NCBI GenBank assembly: GCA_000320545.1
Contig: ADNK01001098.1
Coordinates: forward strand, 1 to 49,858
Source of the DNA: Bigelowiella natans CCMP2755
Lineage: Eukaryota; Cercozoa; Chlorarachniophyceae
Reading direction: 5' to 3'
DNA: 49,858 nucleotides
In this document: positions 22,184-33,155 of the stretch, one piece after another
Layout of the letters: the number at the start of each line of letters is the position of its first letter
How positions within the stretch are numbered: the stretch's first letter is position 1
Notes under the pieces: generated by a model
Database searches by the model: none
Seen by the model: only the letters and a program-made list of their open reading frames with translations
Told to the model about the DNA's origin: nothing
Program-made: the position numbers and the translations under genes

Positions 22184-23344
22184 TCATTCTTTCTCACTGG
22201 ACCCCCCCCCCTCAGAGCCGTTTGATGGATTCCAGAGTCCCGCGGCCGTACAACGATCCATGTGCTTCTTAGCTTCTTCAACGGGCATTTCTCGGATCGC
22301 TTTTTGAAGAGCTGGCATATCCTTACTTGCAAAAGCCTCGCGCAGTTTCTCGGGCAGACTTTCCAGGACTTCAATGGGATCTAAGCCACCAGGACCCATC
22401 CGTTCTTCTTTAGAGAGTTCTACATACTCGTACTCTTTTCCATCTTCTCCAACGAAGGTTTTCCTGTTTTTTCTTTCCTCCTCCTGCTCCTTCAGTTTCA
22501 CCTTGGCGCGCTCTTTGATCTTCTTAGAAAACGACTCGACTTCTTCACGCAAGCCCGCCATTTTTTCCCCTGATTCAAGCTTCTTGAAGAACGGCAATAG
22601 AACCTCTCGAGGATCGGTCTTTCCCATTGACTTTGTGAGATCCAGAACGTACTGCACAATAAGATACTGCTTCACTACCTTCTTCATAGCATCGCTCTTG
22701 CCATTCATTTCGAGGTCGAGGGACCTCAGGAGAAGGAAACCCGAGGTGTGCTCATGCAATAATTCTGGATTTTTAATCAGAAATCCTTGACTGAGACTTT
22801 CAGTCGTCAGCTTAGAATATGCTTCGAGCTTCGATTCAAACCGCTTAACAAAGTCCTCATATTCTAAATTCTTAATGTTCTCGTCAATTTTTTTCGGTGT
22901 GTTGACGACGGTGCGGTCCTCCACAACATGACACATCTCCTCGGGTTTCCACTTTTTGCGTCTGTTAATTGCGAGAATTTCCCGGTCTCGCTTTTTTATC
23001 GCTGCAAGTATGTTTTTCTCCTTTTCCTCAAGCTTTGTCTTATCTTCAGCTTTCTCTTTCTGTGCTTGAATCTCCGAGAGTTCTTTCTTGTCCTTCTCGT
23101 TTTCGCTTTCAAGAAGAGTTTTCCTTGCTAGATCTTCAGATGCCTTCTTCTCGCGCTTTTCTTTCATGAGGCGGCGCCAGAGTTTCTTGTCAATGTTGGG
23201 GTGGCAGTCGTCATCATCGTCGCTGCTACATACGATGTTGTCCCATTTCGAATAATTCTGAAAACATATGTATTGGTAAGTATTGTATACGCTACCCTTT
23301 GTCACACAAAGGAACATGTCATCAGTGCCTATCACCAGCGCCAT
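22184..23344 (-). CDS. CDC37: Cdc37 Hsp90 co-chaperone
   Basis: Kinase-specific co-chaperone that loads clients onto Hsp90 in the cytosol. The main exon runs 23257-22184 and opens with NYSKWDNI, the hallmark Cdc37 N-terminus, followed by an acidic CSSDDDDD stretch (equivalent to the CK2 site of animal Cdc37) and HPNID. A charged coiled coil (about residues 30-120) and the middle and C-terminal domains follow, e.g. FVKRFESKLEAYSKLTTES, FLLLRSLDLE and DAMKKVVKQYLIVQYVLDL; the end is GLWNP plus a short Ser/Gly tail. The best start is the ATG at 23344 in a strong context (ccaccatgg): a 9-base coding exon (MAL, 23344-23336) spliced across a 78-base intron gives MALNYSKWD, matching the family's MxxYSKWD start. 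Predicted length is 360 residues. Reading through the intron also stays open, so the start is not certain. Confidence 0.93.
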   Translation of the reverse strand: MALVIGTDDMFLCVTKGSVYNTYQYICFQNYSKWDNIVCSSDDDDDCHPNIDKKLWRRLMKEKREKKASEDLARKTLLESENEKDKKELSEIQAQKEKAEDKTKLEEKEKNILAAIKKRDREILAINRRKKWKPEEMCHVVEDRTVVNTPKKIDENIKNLEYEDFVKRFESKLEAYSKLTTESLSQGFLIKNPELLHEHTSGFLLLRSLDLEMNGKSDAMKKVVKQYLIVQYVLDLTKSMGKTDPREVLLPFFKKLESGEKMAGLREEVESFSKKIKERAKVKLKEQEEERKNRKTFVGEDGKEYEYVELSKEERMGPGGLDPIEVLESLPEKLREAFASKDMPALQKAIREMPVEEAKKHMDRCTAAGLWNPSNGSEGGGSSEKE

Positions 23345-24634
23345 GGTGGGTTTTTCCTCCCCCGCAGTCAGGACGTCCAATTTGCTTCTTGAAATTCGCA
23401 AGCTAATAGAAAGTAAGATATTTTATGTGGCTACTTATCTGGATAAATAAGAATAATTGACGGTAATTATGTTCTATATTTGTCTCGATTACCACTTACG
23501 GTCGAAATGTATCCGGAAATCGCAAAGCATCGGGAAGGCAGATCGCTCTGAGCATTTCATTCCACCTGTTCTCGAAAATCGTCCGAACGATTCGAGAACC
23601 CACGTAGGCGATTTGTTGATTTGTTGACCGCTTTTGCTCCTAGGCTGGCAGCAAAATGTCCCTCAACAATCTAGGCAATTTTACCCAATTTCGGGTTTAG
23701 CTGTGAATGCAGAGGCAGAACGGCGACGACAACCAGAATCAATCGACGTTTGGTCGCAGAGGCGTGCCGACTGTGAAGATCTTCACACCTAACCGAACAG
23801 GAAGCGGAGTGGATTCATGACGTGAAAAGGAACGATGTTGTTGAAATCTCTAGTGGGAAGGAGTTCGAAAGCACAGGTGCTCATCCTGCGAGGCTTGCGT
23901 TTGAAAGCATGAGCTTTGATGTGTTCTCAGCGTGCGGAGGAGTGGGGAAATGAGGTGGACACTTGGCAAATGAGGTCGAGAACGTGTGAGGGATGAAAGA
24001 AAAGCTTTGGGCATCGCTTGGGCAACTTCGAGTGTTTTTCCTTGTCCCCCAGTCGATGGCAGAATCTTTCAGCACTTCGTTTGCAAGTGACTTTGAAGGT
24101 GAGGCTCTCGTGCTAGCAGAGTTCTGGGTTGTTGGCATCAACGTGATGCACGGAAGTGATTGAGGAAGCACAGAAAAAGAAAAGCAAATTCACGGCTAGC
24201 TGACAGACAGCAGCGAAAATTTGTGCGAAACGGGCAATGCTAGAGTGGTGCGATGCTCTGCAGTGGATTTTTGCCACGTCACACTTCACATGAAACACGT
24301 GATGTGCCTGTGATTTTCTGTGTTTTGACCACATCATTCCAGCAATTTGGTTCAGCAGCAGGTCGTCTGTGGGCAAATTTTCATGTTGCTCATGCTTTCG
24401 CAATTTTTGCTGCTACCAATGGCAGGGAAGTGAAATGTGGGGTGTGGTCCATGCACGGCGGCGCATGTCAGCATGGATGACCATGTGATGATGTTGTGCT
24501 GATGCGATGATGGCTGCGACATGAGCGCCGCCATGCATTTGCATATCATCTGTTATCAAAGCAAGCACTAGAGCACACAAAAATGATACTGCTAGACTGT
24601 GAGCATGAACACACAAGGTTCCCTCTCTCCCTCC

Positions 24635-24673
<39 letters not shown>

Positions 24674-24866
24674 TGTTGAGCACATGTGTGTGCGTTCGAT
24701 TCATCACCATTCTTGCATTGTCATGATGCACACGGGTCTGTAGTTTGCGAGCACGTGTGCATGCATGTGTGCAAGTTGACTGATGGAGCTATTAGCCAGC
24801 TGTGTGTGTCATGTTCAAAGCTGGAACTTTAGTTTCACAAAACTAACCACAGGCCTTGACGTGTCG
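23345..24866. other. Intergenic region with TGCA-rich island and (GT)n
   Basis: Lies between the Cdc37 start and the 3' end of the dioxygenase gene (both minus). The part at 24100-24830 is rich in TGCAT, GCATG and CACATG words; a (GT)n array lies at 24640-24671. Open frames (23881-24171, 24113-24403 and others) lack motifs. Confidence 0.55.
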
Positions 24867-25156
24867 TCACGACCGCTCACGTCTGTTCTTCTTTTGCGCA
24901 GCTTGATGCTCTTCCACTAATGCTCGATGGGCACTACTCCATTTCTTTTCTGGGCCCAGAATCTTCACGACTTCTGCCAAAATGAACACAAAAAATACAT
25001 ATTCAGCATACACAAAGAATGAATCTCTCACACACACATCAAGACATTGCTCAATGCCACACCCAAAAAAAAACACCATGTTCCTTTCGTAATTAGAATA
25101 AAGACGCAGATGATGATGCTTCCGAAGCTGTATTATTTCTGTCTTGCCGTAGATGC

Positions 25157-25194
<38 letters not shown>

Positions 25195-25790
25195 GGGAGA
25201 TCCTCCCACGCTTGTTTGACTGTTTCGGCACGTCGCATACGGTCGCACATCTCCCTCGAATATACACGTGCGTTGCGAAGGCGAAAGTAGATCATCGTCC
25301 GCACGTTGCTAGGGTGCAGATTCGGAGCAGCAGCATGTGCAGTGTCGGGGTGTAGCAGTACAGCGTCGCCTGACACAAGCAAGCACAAGTGATGGCGATT
25401 GCGAGGTGAGACATAAGGAGGAGAAGGGGGGAGGGGAGGAGGAGAAGGGCCGGTTGTTCTTATTATCACTGAACCCAAAAACAGAAGGCAAACACATCGG
25501 AATGTTGAACCCTCCTACCACCCGATTACTTTGAAGATGATACCGTAAGCATCATAATCATTATTAGTAATCATTATTACTATTAACAGTAATATTGCGC
25601 AAGTGTATAGCATCGACGCAATGCATATCTTATAACAAAACCTGGCCGCAGTTTCAGGGGCACCGGAAGCAAGGATCCAGGAGGTGAGATCTCGGGGTGC
25701 TCATGGCGCAACTTCGATGATAGTCCCTCGTATCTGCATGGTGAGGATAGTCAAGAGTTTCAACTTTAAATATTAGTATAAAATAAATAA

Positions 25791-25822
<32 letters not shown>

Positions 25823-26252
25823 AATATAATATGTATGTGTATGTGTATATATGATGTAATATTTATTTTTAGATCCAGCTTCCATACTTTCCGAGTTTCG
25901 CCCCCCGCCTTATGAGTGCTGCGTAGTCGATATCAGAATCTCCTACAAAGGGTAGACGCAAGCAGGTTGGAGTGAGTGAGTCAGTGAGCGAGTGAGTTGT
26001 GACCGGGATGTTGGCGGTCAAAGCACAATAGAAAGCGCCGAGCTGTGGTAGTTGCAGGAGTAGTAGCCCTCCCTCCCTCCCCTTATATTGAAACTACCGT
26101 TGTTACAAATCTCCGTGGCAGGCCCACTCATCAGATCGACATGCTGGAAAGGACAAGAAGATGATGAGGAGGATTCAAATAGGCTGGAATTGGAAGAGCC
26201 AAGTAACATAGCAGAATGTGCAAGTATATATACGTGTATACACTGAGATACG

Positions 26253-26288
<36 letters not shown>

Positions 26289-26294
26289 CAGTAG

Positions 26295-26355
<61 letters not shown>

Positions 26356-26848
26356 ACACACACAACACACACAACACACACGCACAGACAAATTCGCACA
26401 TATTCGCTTGACCCATCTTCTTTCTCTCAGCAATTCTAAATATAGTTGCGTGAGAATAATCTTTCACCGCAGCTATGTGCCATGTAGACAGCAGAGAAAA
26501 CCGATGCGCCTACCCCCCCTTCCCCTCCTGACCCCTCACAACTTATACCGAGCGTGGCCAAACACATAGATTGCCCAGGAGTCGAGGAGGTGACGGCTCT
26601 CTACTACCAGTAGAAGACTTCGTGGAGCTCCCCCTCCCCCCCCCCCTCCTCATCATCGTGTCAGTGAGCGCAACACCAGCGAGGAGAGAGAAGTTGTGGA
26701 AGTTTCGTTGGTGTCTGATCATGATTAAGAAAGCAGGCAATAGACGTTGGCTAGTTATCTCTCGAGTGATGCTATGCGTGCCGTGTGTGTATTTGTGTGC
26801 GCACGCGCTTATTGAAAGGTTTTACTCGTTGAAATATTGTTCGGTTTC

Positions 26849-26898
<50 letters not shown>

Positions 26899-27046
26899 CT
26901 CCCCTCTCTTCCTTCCTGAGTAAACCACACACGCACGTATGAGAGCCGTCTGTGTGCCAAGTCAGCTGCTGCAGTCCGGAAGGAGCCTGCTCAACCCTAT
27001 TGAACAAGCCTCTTCATAAGATTGCATCCGTGTATTTGTGCGTGCG

Positions 27047-27089
<43 letters not shown>

Positions 27090-27512
27090 TCAAATGACGC
27101 GACGTTTTGAGCGTGGGGTCCGTAAGCTGCGGCTCCGGGAATCGCATCGCTATTTGGCAAGCTGTGCGCTCTCCGATCTGCACACGGAAACACAGAGGCA
27201 GAGAAACGTTAACACAGCAACATCAAGAAGCTCTCACGTATCGCCTACAAACCAACGGCAGCAGCAGCAGCAGCTGCAGCAACAACAACAACAACAACAA
27301 CAACAACAACTCCTAACCGCCTCAGTAATATTCCGTGCTTGCATGATATACGCCACAGCGAAGCCAAGACGGCTGTTCGCATCAACAAGCAGCTTCTTCA
27401 AAACCGGATCTGCGCCGAATTTTCCGTCGAGTTTGCCGAGACGATGGAACCCGCTGTTCATGGTATTGCCCCCCTCCACCACCGCGCCCTTATACATGTG
27501 TGAGTGTGTGTT

Positions 27513-27549
<37 letters not shown>

Positions 27550-28361
27550 CCGAGAGGGAGAGGAGAGAGAGAGAGAGAAAGGCGGTGCTAGATACTGCTG
27601 CTGTCTCTCTTTTTTGCATATGAAATATACTGTATGTGGCATTCCCTTCTGTCTGTACTTCGCGTGTAACACACACATCCAACACGCACACAGACACACA
27701 TAATATATCCTATATGTCTACCGGGATCGCCAAGTCTGCAATTACGCGCGCAGCAGCTGCTTCCCAGACGCGCCGCGGCACAGCTTTCCGAATCACCACG
27801 AACCTACACACCGGTCAGAAGATGCAGGGCTCTGCATGAATTGCTGCTGCAAAACTAACGTTACCACTACGATCAAACCAAAGCGCTCGAGCTGCTATTT
27901 TATACATAGAAAGGTGTTAGGAGAATACCCCTCTCGAGCCAGATGGCGCAGCTGTTCTGGTCCGAAGAAGCCTCCTCCTCCATCACCATCGCCAGCATTG
28001 TTATCATCTCCACCACTGCCACCAACATCACAGTCGCTAGCACTACTAGGCCCCTTCACCCCCTTCTTCTTTCCGTCATCGCCTCTTTGATGGCTACTAC
28101 TACTACTACTACTACTACTACTCCTACTGGAAATGGATGCATCGTCAATGATAGCCTCTTCCTTATGTGCAGCACCATGATGATAATCATCGTTTCTCGG
28201 TAGTATACATGCGCGGAAAGAGGTTGTTAGTGGTAGAGGGATAGCATCTTTCCCGGAACTTTGAGGAGGAGGCGCTGGAGCTTGGTAGATGCACAGTCGT
28301 CTGCATTTTGGCCGAACCGCGAGATAAGTCCCAGGAGCCTTGACGCTTTGAACTCGGACAT
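24867..28361 (-). CDS. Phytanoyl-CoA dioxygenase (PhyH)-family Fe(II)/2-oxoglutarate oxygenase
   Basis: Non-haem iron hydroxylase of the PhyH family; substrate unknown. Minus-strand exons: N-terminal exon(s) ending at 27929, then 27803-27722, 27488-27318, 27177-27104, 26996-26937, 26714-26549, 26143-26098, 25942-25888, 25733-25642, 25369-25193 and 24973-24867 (stop). Junctions from 27929 on keep phase. Landmarks: FFGPEQLRHLAREGFVVIRK (the entry strand), CQIAMRFPEP, LTWHTDGSH (HxD iron ligands), FHNFSLLAGVALTD, GNLCVWPRSH (like the PGSH motif), RPGDAVLLHPDTAHAAAPN (distal His) and VRTMIYFR (Arg for 2-oxoglutarate). The end is a charged tail. Upstream of FFGPEQ lies a Ser/Gly/Asp-rich segment partly encoded by an (AGT)n microsatellite. 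The ATG at 28361 (MSEFKASRLLG) is the best start candidate, but its splice to the core is unresolved. Confidence 0.85.
25160..25192. repeat. (CA)n forming the 5' splice site of a minus-strand intron
   Basis: On the sense strand this is (GT)n beginning exactly at the donor after the PhyH exon 25369-25193, so the donor GT is the first unit of the array. Confidence 0.93.
25791..25815. repeat. (AT)n, intronic
   Basis: AT array within the PhyH intron 25887-25734. Confidence 0.9.
26259..26375. repeat. (TA)n and (CA)n compound microsatellite, intronic
   Basis: A TA array (26259-26285) followed by a long interrupted CA array (26297 to about 26375) in the PhyH intron 26548-26144. Confidence 0.93.
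26847..26896. repeat. (CT)n, intronic
   Basis: CT array in the PhyH intron 26936-26715; on the sense strand it is GA. Confidence 0.93.
27054..27088. repeat. (GT)n, intronic
   Basis: GT array in the PhyH intron between exons 27177-27104 and 26996-26937. Confidence 0.93.
27258..27310. repeat. (CAG)n/(CAA)n, intronic
   Basis: Trinucleotide array just inside the PhyH intron after the donor at 27317. On the sense strand it is a TTG/CTG tract. Confidence 0.9.
28094..28121. repeat. (TAC)n, possibly coding for poly-Ser
   Basis: On the minus strand it reads AGT repeats, in frame with the N-terminal segment of the PhyH gene, and would encode about nine consecutive serines. Confidence 0.8.
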
Positions 28362-28386
28362 GGTCTATATATTATATAACATATAA

Positions 28387-28422
<36 letters not shown>

Positions 28423-29117
28423 AACTGAAATATATGGACGTCGTCAGAAACAAACGTTTGTTTCGTTTCTTGGTAATCTACATCTCCTCGGATACGAGCG
28501 TGCGTGTTTATGCAGCGCAAAGCCGCCTACGACCGAATGCAATGGTGGTCCCGATGGCAACTTCTAATCAGACTGCTACTGCTACTGCTACTGCTACTAC
28601 TACCTGGGCGGTGGTGGGAGACTTCGACCTGCCACATCAGAGCTCGGTCTTTCCCCCCCCCTGTGGAGTGACCCACCTCGAGCTTACGATAGCAGCAATC
28701 GCTCTTCTCCGTTCTTCTCGTTGTGCCCCCCGCTTTTCCCTGGAATAGGGAAAAATCATATCTCCCGATTAAGTATTTGCAGGTGTTCTCTGGTAGGTGA
28801 TGACAGTGAAGAAGGCTCAATGTATAATAATTCTGAGCTTTTTCCTTTCGACAATTATAGATTTTTATGTGAGCATGTCGATGCGAGTTACAGCAGAAAG
28901 CGCACTGCATTAAACGCGTAAAAAGAAAGACGTGTCCGATGTATTCGGTTCGAAATCATGTTCTTTCCTATAAATCGATATCACCTCGGCGGCGGTCCTC
29001 CCGCCTTGCCTCTTCCGCAAAGCTTGCCCCCTTTTTTCGGAAAATCTTTCGAACGGAAGGGAGGGATGGGATATCATCACTACGCTCCCGCGTCTCTCAA
29101 CCTATCAAAAATATGGA

Positions 29118-29154
<37 letters not shown>

Positions 29155-29688
29155 GTTTGCCACGTGCCACGTTATCAGAGTGCTGATTTCCTTACCAAAA
29201 CCTCCGTGGAGAAGCCTGTATGGCTTTCAAGATGAATTATTGCTCCAGTCCTCCATTGTCCCAAAAGAGTGGGGGAGGGGGAGGGGGAGGGAGGGACGGG
29301 GCTAGCCATCGGCAACTCGCACAGCTGGTGCTCGTTTGTGGGGAGGAGGAGCGATTTCGGTCTCGTATCAGCTACTCAGTGTTGTCGTCTAGATAAAATA
29401 ACAAATAATATGCAAAATTATCATCATTCACTGACTCGGATACTATTTTGTCCTTGCGACAACGATTTCCATCGATTAAATTTTTCGAAACGGCCACATT
29501 GGCACCGATAGATCCGATCGATCCCAGCTTGCACAGACGAGAGTGTACAGTTGAGTGAGTGGCAGCAGGCGACGGGTAGATCTAGGATAGGCTCAGGCCC
29601 GGCCGGAAGAACACTTCTTCGTACCTTATAAGCTAGTTTTCACTGCAACCCTTTCCTAGAATTCTACGCAAAGAACGTACCTCGCTCG
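28362..29688. other. Divergent intergenic region
   Basis: Between the PhyH gene (-) and the ankyrin gene (+). Contains (GT)n at 28390-28420 and (GA)n at 29119-29153. Open frames at 28389-28748 and 28958-29305 include repeat-derived stretches and no recognised motif. No RNA gene seen. Confidence 0.5.
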
Positions 29689-30396
29689 ATGAAAGGAGCT
29701 GCTGTTAAGGCAGCCGTATGGGTGCTCCTCGTCACCCCCCTAGTCACTGCAGTCGAAACAGAGATGGAATTAGCCTACTTCAAAGCTGCAACTAAAGGAG
29801 ACTTAGAAAAAGTGAAACAACTACTAAAGGAGGGACAGGTTAGTAATAAGTACCTTTCAGAATTGCATCGAAGAAGGATTTTAAACTACGTGTGCATTCC
29901 TTGCCCTTGTTATCTCAGCTATCATAATGGCCTTTTGTTTAACCAGGTAACAGTTGATCATCTCAACGAGCATGGTGAAAGTGCCTTGTTCCTTGCATGC
30001 GAGATGGGGCATGAGAAGATTGTCGATTTTATCCTGGGAGGCTCAATCAGCCTAATCGATTTCAAGACGAAGTATGGAAGGACACCGTTGTGGATGGCAA
30101 GCCGAAATGGGCACAATAGCATTGTGAGGCTGTTAGTTGCTAACGCTCATATTGAGGAACCAATACGGCACTTTTATTCAGTTCTTGTCACGCTGGGCAT
30201 AGCGAAGGACTTCGTGCAGCTAGCAGAAAGTTTCGGGATAGAGGACGATGATCATTTGAAGTATTTGTCGGAGGAAAACTTAGCGCCCATGATAAACTCT
30301 TTAACTGCCTCAGAAAAAAAGAAATTTCGAATTTCTCTACTATGGATGCAGAAGCATCACAATCAGAAGGAGGACAAGAATAGAGATGAGTTATAG
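29689..30396 (+). CDS. Ankyrin-repeat protein with signal peptide
   Basis: Small ankyrin protein; partner unknown. From the ATG at 29689 the first 22 or so residues (MKGAAVKAAVWVLLVTPLVT) look like a signal peptide. Two to three ankyrin repeats follow: ELAYFKAATKGDLEKVKQLL, HGESALFLACEMGHEKIVDF and YGRTPLWMASRNGHNSIVRL. A helical C-terminal part (LAESFGIEDDDHLKYLSEEN) resembles a SAM-like helix bundle, but I cannot assign it. An intron is likely at 29839-29946 (donor cag|gttagt, acceptor ttaaccag): removing it restores repeat spacing. It is 108 bases, a multiple of three with no stop, so the frame stays open if retained. Spliced length is about 199 residues, unspliced 235. Confidence 0.82.
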   Translation: MKGAAVKAAVWVLLVTPLVTAVETEMELAYFKAATKGDLEKVKQLLKEGQVSNKYLSELHRRRILNYVCIPCPCYLSYHNGLLFNQVTVDHLNEHGESALFLACEMGHEKIVDFILGGSISLIDFKTKYGRTPLWMASRNGHNSIVRLLVANAHIEEPIRHFYSVLVTLGIAKDFVQLAESFGIEDDDHLKYLSEENLAPMINSLTASEKKKFRISLLWMQKHHNQKEDKNRDEL

Positions 30397-31637
30397 AATG
30401 TGAATATTGGTTTTTATTTGTAGATTATCCATCTTTAACATACATTTTGCGCACAGATATTATACATGCTCGGCCGGAGCGCACTTTGAAAATTCAACTG
30501 TGCCTGCCCACATTCACTGCTGTACATTCATGTCTCTTGTCACACATCCAGCTTGTTTTGCTGTGTCACAGAATTTTCCGATCGAAGCATCATCAATCAT
30601 TGCAGGAAGCCATCATACGTCTACATGGCATTACGCGTCATATTTCGTGCACAGGTTGTGATAAACAGCACATGTGTGTTGGCCACGAGCAAATACAATT
30701 AGAGGGACGCAAACATTGTGCGTTGTGCCGTGCTGCGTCCTCGTGTGCATTTGTCATGTGTTATGCGTTGTGCTTGTACGCACAACCTGTCCGCAAACTG
30801 CGTTGATAGATGATGATTACGTGCACATCAATCACATCGCCTTGGATCATGAACATGCGTGCGCACATGTGAAAACATGCAGGTCTATCGATGTGTTGCT
30901 TGAGGAGATGTGGAGATCAGACAGATTTGTTGGAGCTACGCGTCCACGTAGTGTCACTTCATGCTTTCGGTCTTAGTTGCACATGCTGGCACTCGCTTGA
31001 CATCGCGCTAGCGCGGCCATGCAACAGATGATTGACATCACATCAGCGCTGTGCCAGCTTGTCTTGTCTTAATGTTCACATGCAGCAATGCTTCTAGCTG
31101 TCGTTTCAAAATGGCAAACATCGGCTTCGTGTGCACGATGGTGGTAGCAGCAAGCGGACTCAAAGAATCTATACTGTGCATGACGTGCCTTCACAGCTGA
31201 TTCCATGTCCATTTCCACATGTCTAGCGCCAACACGATGTGTGTCAATCAGTGTACATGCGTGCCCTAGCTCCACATGATTGTCATGTGCACCAAATTGA
31301 CACATATCAGTTGGACAGATCTAGAGATGTTATTCGTGTGCCATCTTGTCATCCAGCTGTGGGGTGTGAAGCCATGTCCTAACCCGAGATGCGGCAGTGG
31401 CGGTAATGATCACATAGAATCTGCTACATGCAATGCATGTGCATGGCCGATTGCATGTCCATTACAATAACTTCATACGTCAATTTCAGGACAAAAAAAT
31501 ACACATGTTTTTCATTGTACATTCGATTCCGATGCTAACTGTGATAAATAATGTTATTCATTAAGTTGAGAATCCCACGCATACACGATGAAATCAGAAC
31601 TAATTATTAAAATAATCTTATCAGAAACCGTGCGATA
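30397..31637. other. Convergent intergenic region, large TGCA-rich island
   Basis: Between the 3' ends of the ankyrin (+) and unrecognised (-) genes. About 30430-31470 is dense in TGTGC, GCATG, CACATG and TGCA words, with many His/Cys-rich open frames on both strands that I read as a consequence of composition, not coding. Confidence 0.6.
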
Positions 31638-32633
31638 TCATCGATCGTGTATCTGATACACTGTCAAACGTTGTCTTTTAGAGCTCTGACCCTTGCATAG
31701 TCGATTCCATTTTGGACATATTAAAAAAGCGAATCTACAATTGTGGTTCATTACATTGTCAACCTTCGCCGATACGTCAAACTGATACTTCTTCGCTCTT
31801 AACAAAGAAACCTCCAATTGTAATTGTTTCACTGCAGCATCAAGAAGATCAAAGTACGTTCTGAATGAAGTCTCCTGAAAAGATGATGGCTCACTAAGCT
31901 GGGCTTCCATCTTGCGCTTTGTTCCTCTATGAGATAAATTAATCAGACAGTGAAAATTTAGTCTTGTATGCACCATACTTAAAGCACAGTGATTGGCAAC
32001 ACACTTAGTGGAAGGCGATCTGTAGTAGGTTGAACTTGTGTTTCCTGCTCGGGGTGTATTTATCTGAAGTTACAGTTAATTTAAATTTTTAATTTTGATA
32101 AAGATATTGCTTAATAGTGAATTTGCAACAAATTAGACCAGACCATAAAATTTAATGATACCCCCCTATTACTACATTTCCCACATGTTTAGAATTTAGA
32201 ATTAGATTTACAATTTTATTTGTACTCGTTGATGAACACAAATGTAGTAACAATACACCTGTGCTTTATGAACTTCAAATCGCTTTTGTCGAGTATTTAC
32301 TTTTTCTCCAGATTGTACTGAAGATAATTTGCTCTTCGGATTGTCTCTATCTTTGGCAAAAGTGATTGACACAACAGATCTAAGCAGCCGACGAAGGTGA
32401 TTAATTTGCTTCGATTTAGAGGTGGCATCTTGGAACCCTCCTCTATTTGCCATGAGAAGTAGACTTATGACAGTCTCCAACTCGTCTTTCAAGGTGATGT
32501 GTTGATAGGGGTTCATTGCCATGTTGCGATGTTGAGCGTGGGCTTTCAATGGAGGATTTCCAAAATAAAAGAACTCTCCCCGACTTTCTAACGATAGCGA
32601 GACACCGTTAACTTTTACCTTGCGACATGTCAA
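31638..32633 (-). CDS. Unrecognised three-exon gene with predicted coiled coil
   Basis: I do not recognise a family. Minus-strand exons: 32633 (or the ATG at 32522) to 32259, 32063-32005, 31926-31638. All junctions are GT-AG and phase-consistent, and composition is ordinary with no repeats, which argues that it is real. The first exon includes MAMNPYQHITLKDELETVIS and a basic region (HLRRLLRSVVSITFAKDRD). The last exon has a heptad-like stretch (FRTYFDLLDAAVKQLQLEVS) that could form a coiled coil, and a basic tail. It could be a structural or centrosomal-type protein, but nothing specific supports this. The frame is open upstream of 32522 without an ATG, so a further 5' exon may be missing. 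Confidence 0.5.
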
Positions 32634-32639
32634 ACGCTC

Positions 32640-33155
32640 TGTCGTATAATTTTGATTCTCGGAGCTACTGTTATTTATCTCAAAGGTCCTAGTTTTAGAT
32701 TTTCTGTTTCGGTGTTGCTGTTTTTTAGGGTTTCACGCTATTCCTAGAGCAAACGCGATAATTGGAAATAGGATTAGCCAATATTTTTTCCTTGCGACAT
32801 GAGAAGAGCCACTGTTTCGAACAAAACCCCCATGATACTGTTCATAAACACCAGAATTTCTGCTCCGCACATGTGGGGATTTCACGCCGCTTTGGTAGTG
32901 CGCATTCTCTCCAAAGTGAAAACTCCCGGCGTTCCATTACCCATGTTGTTTGTAAAAAATTGAGCTTGTGTTTATCCCCTGCGACAGACAAATTAGAATT
33001 AAAAATAGACATTGTTCATGGACGTATGGGGACTTACCGTTGGGTTCCACCTAAGGCTTGACGGGTTGTTAATGAAGATAACAAGAGAGAGTCGTAAGTA
33101 TTTATTATTATATCCTCTGGAAATTAAAAATTTCGTTGCTCTTTCGTAGAATTCT
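32640..33155. other. Divergent promoter region
   Basis: Lies between the genes at 31638-32633 (-) and 33156-36185 (+). A 99-codon plus-strand frame (32762-33061) is present without recognisable features. The TGCA islands seen beside 3' ends are not evident here. Confidence 0.5.

Noticed and set aside
26131-26467. Frames encoding alternating Cys-Val or Thr-His runs
   Set aside because: Translations of (CA)n/(GT)n and (TA)n arrays inside a PhyH intron; the same applies to similar frames at 9222-9612, 27458-27703, 38861-39094 and 48187-48468.
32762-33061. 99-codon plus-strand frame in the divergent promoter region
   Set aside because: No motif, no splice connection in phase to the gene at 33156, and located where promoters are expected.
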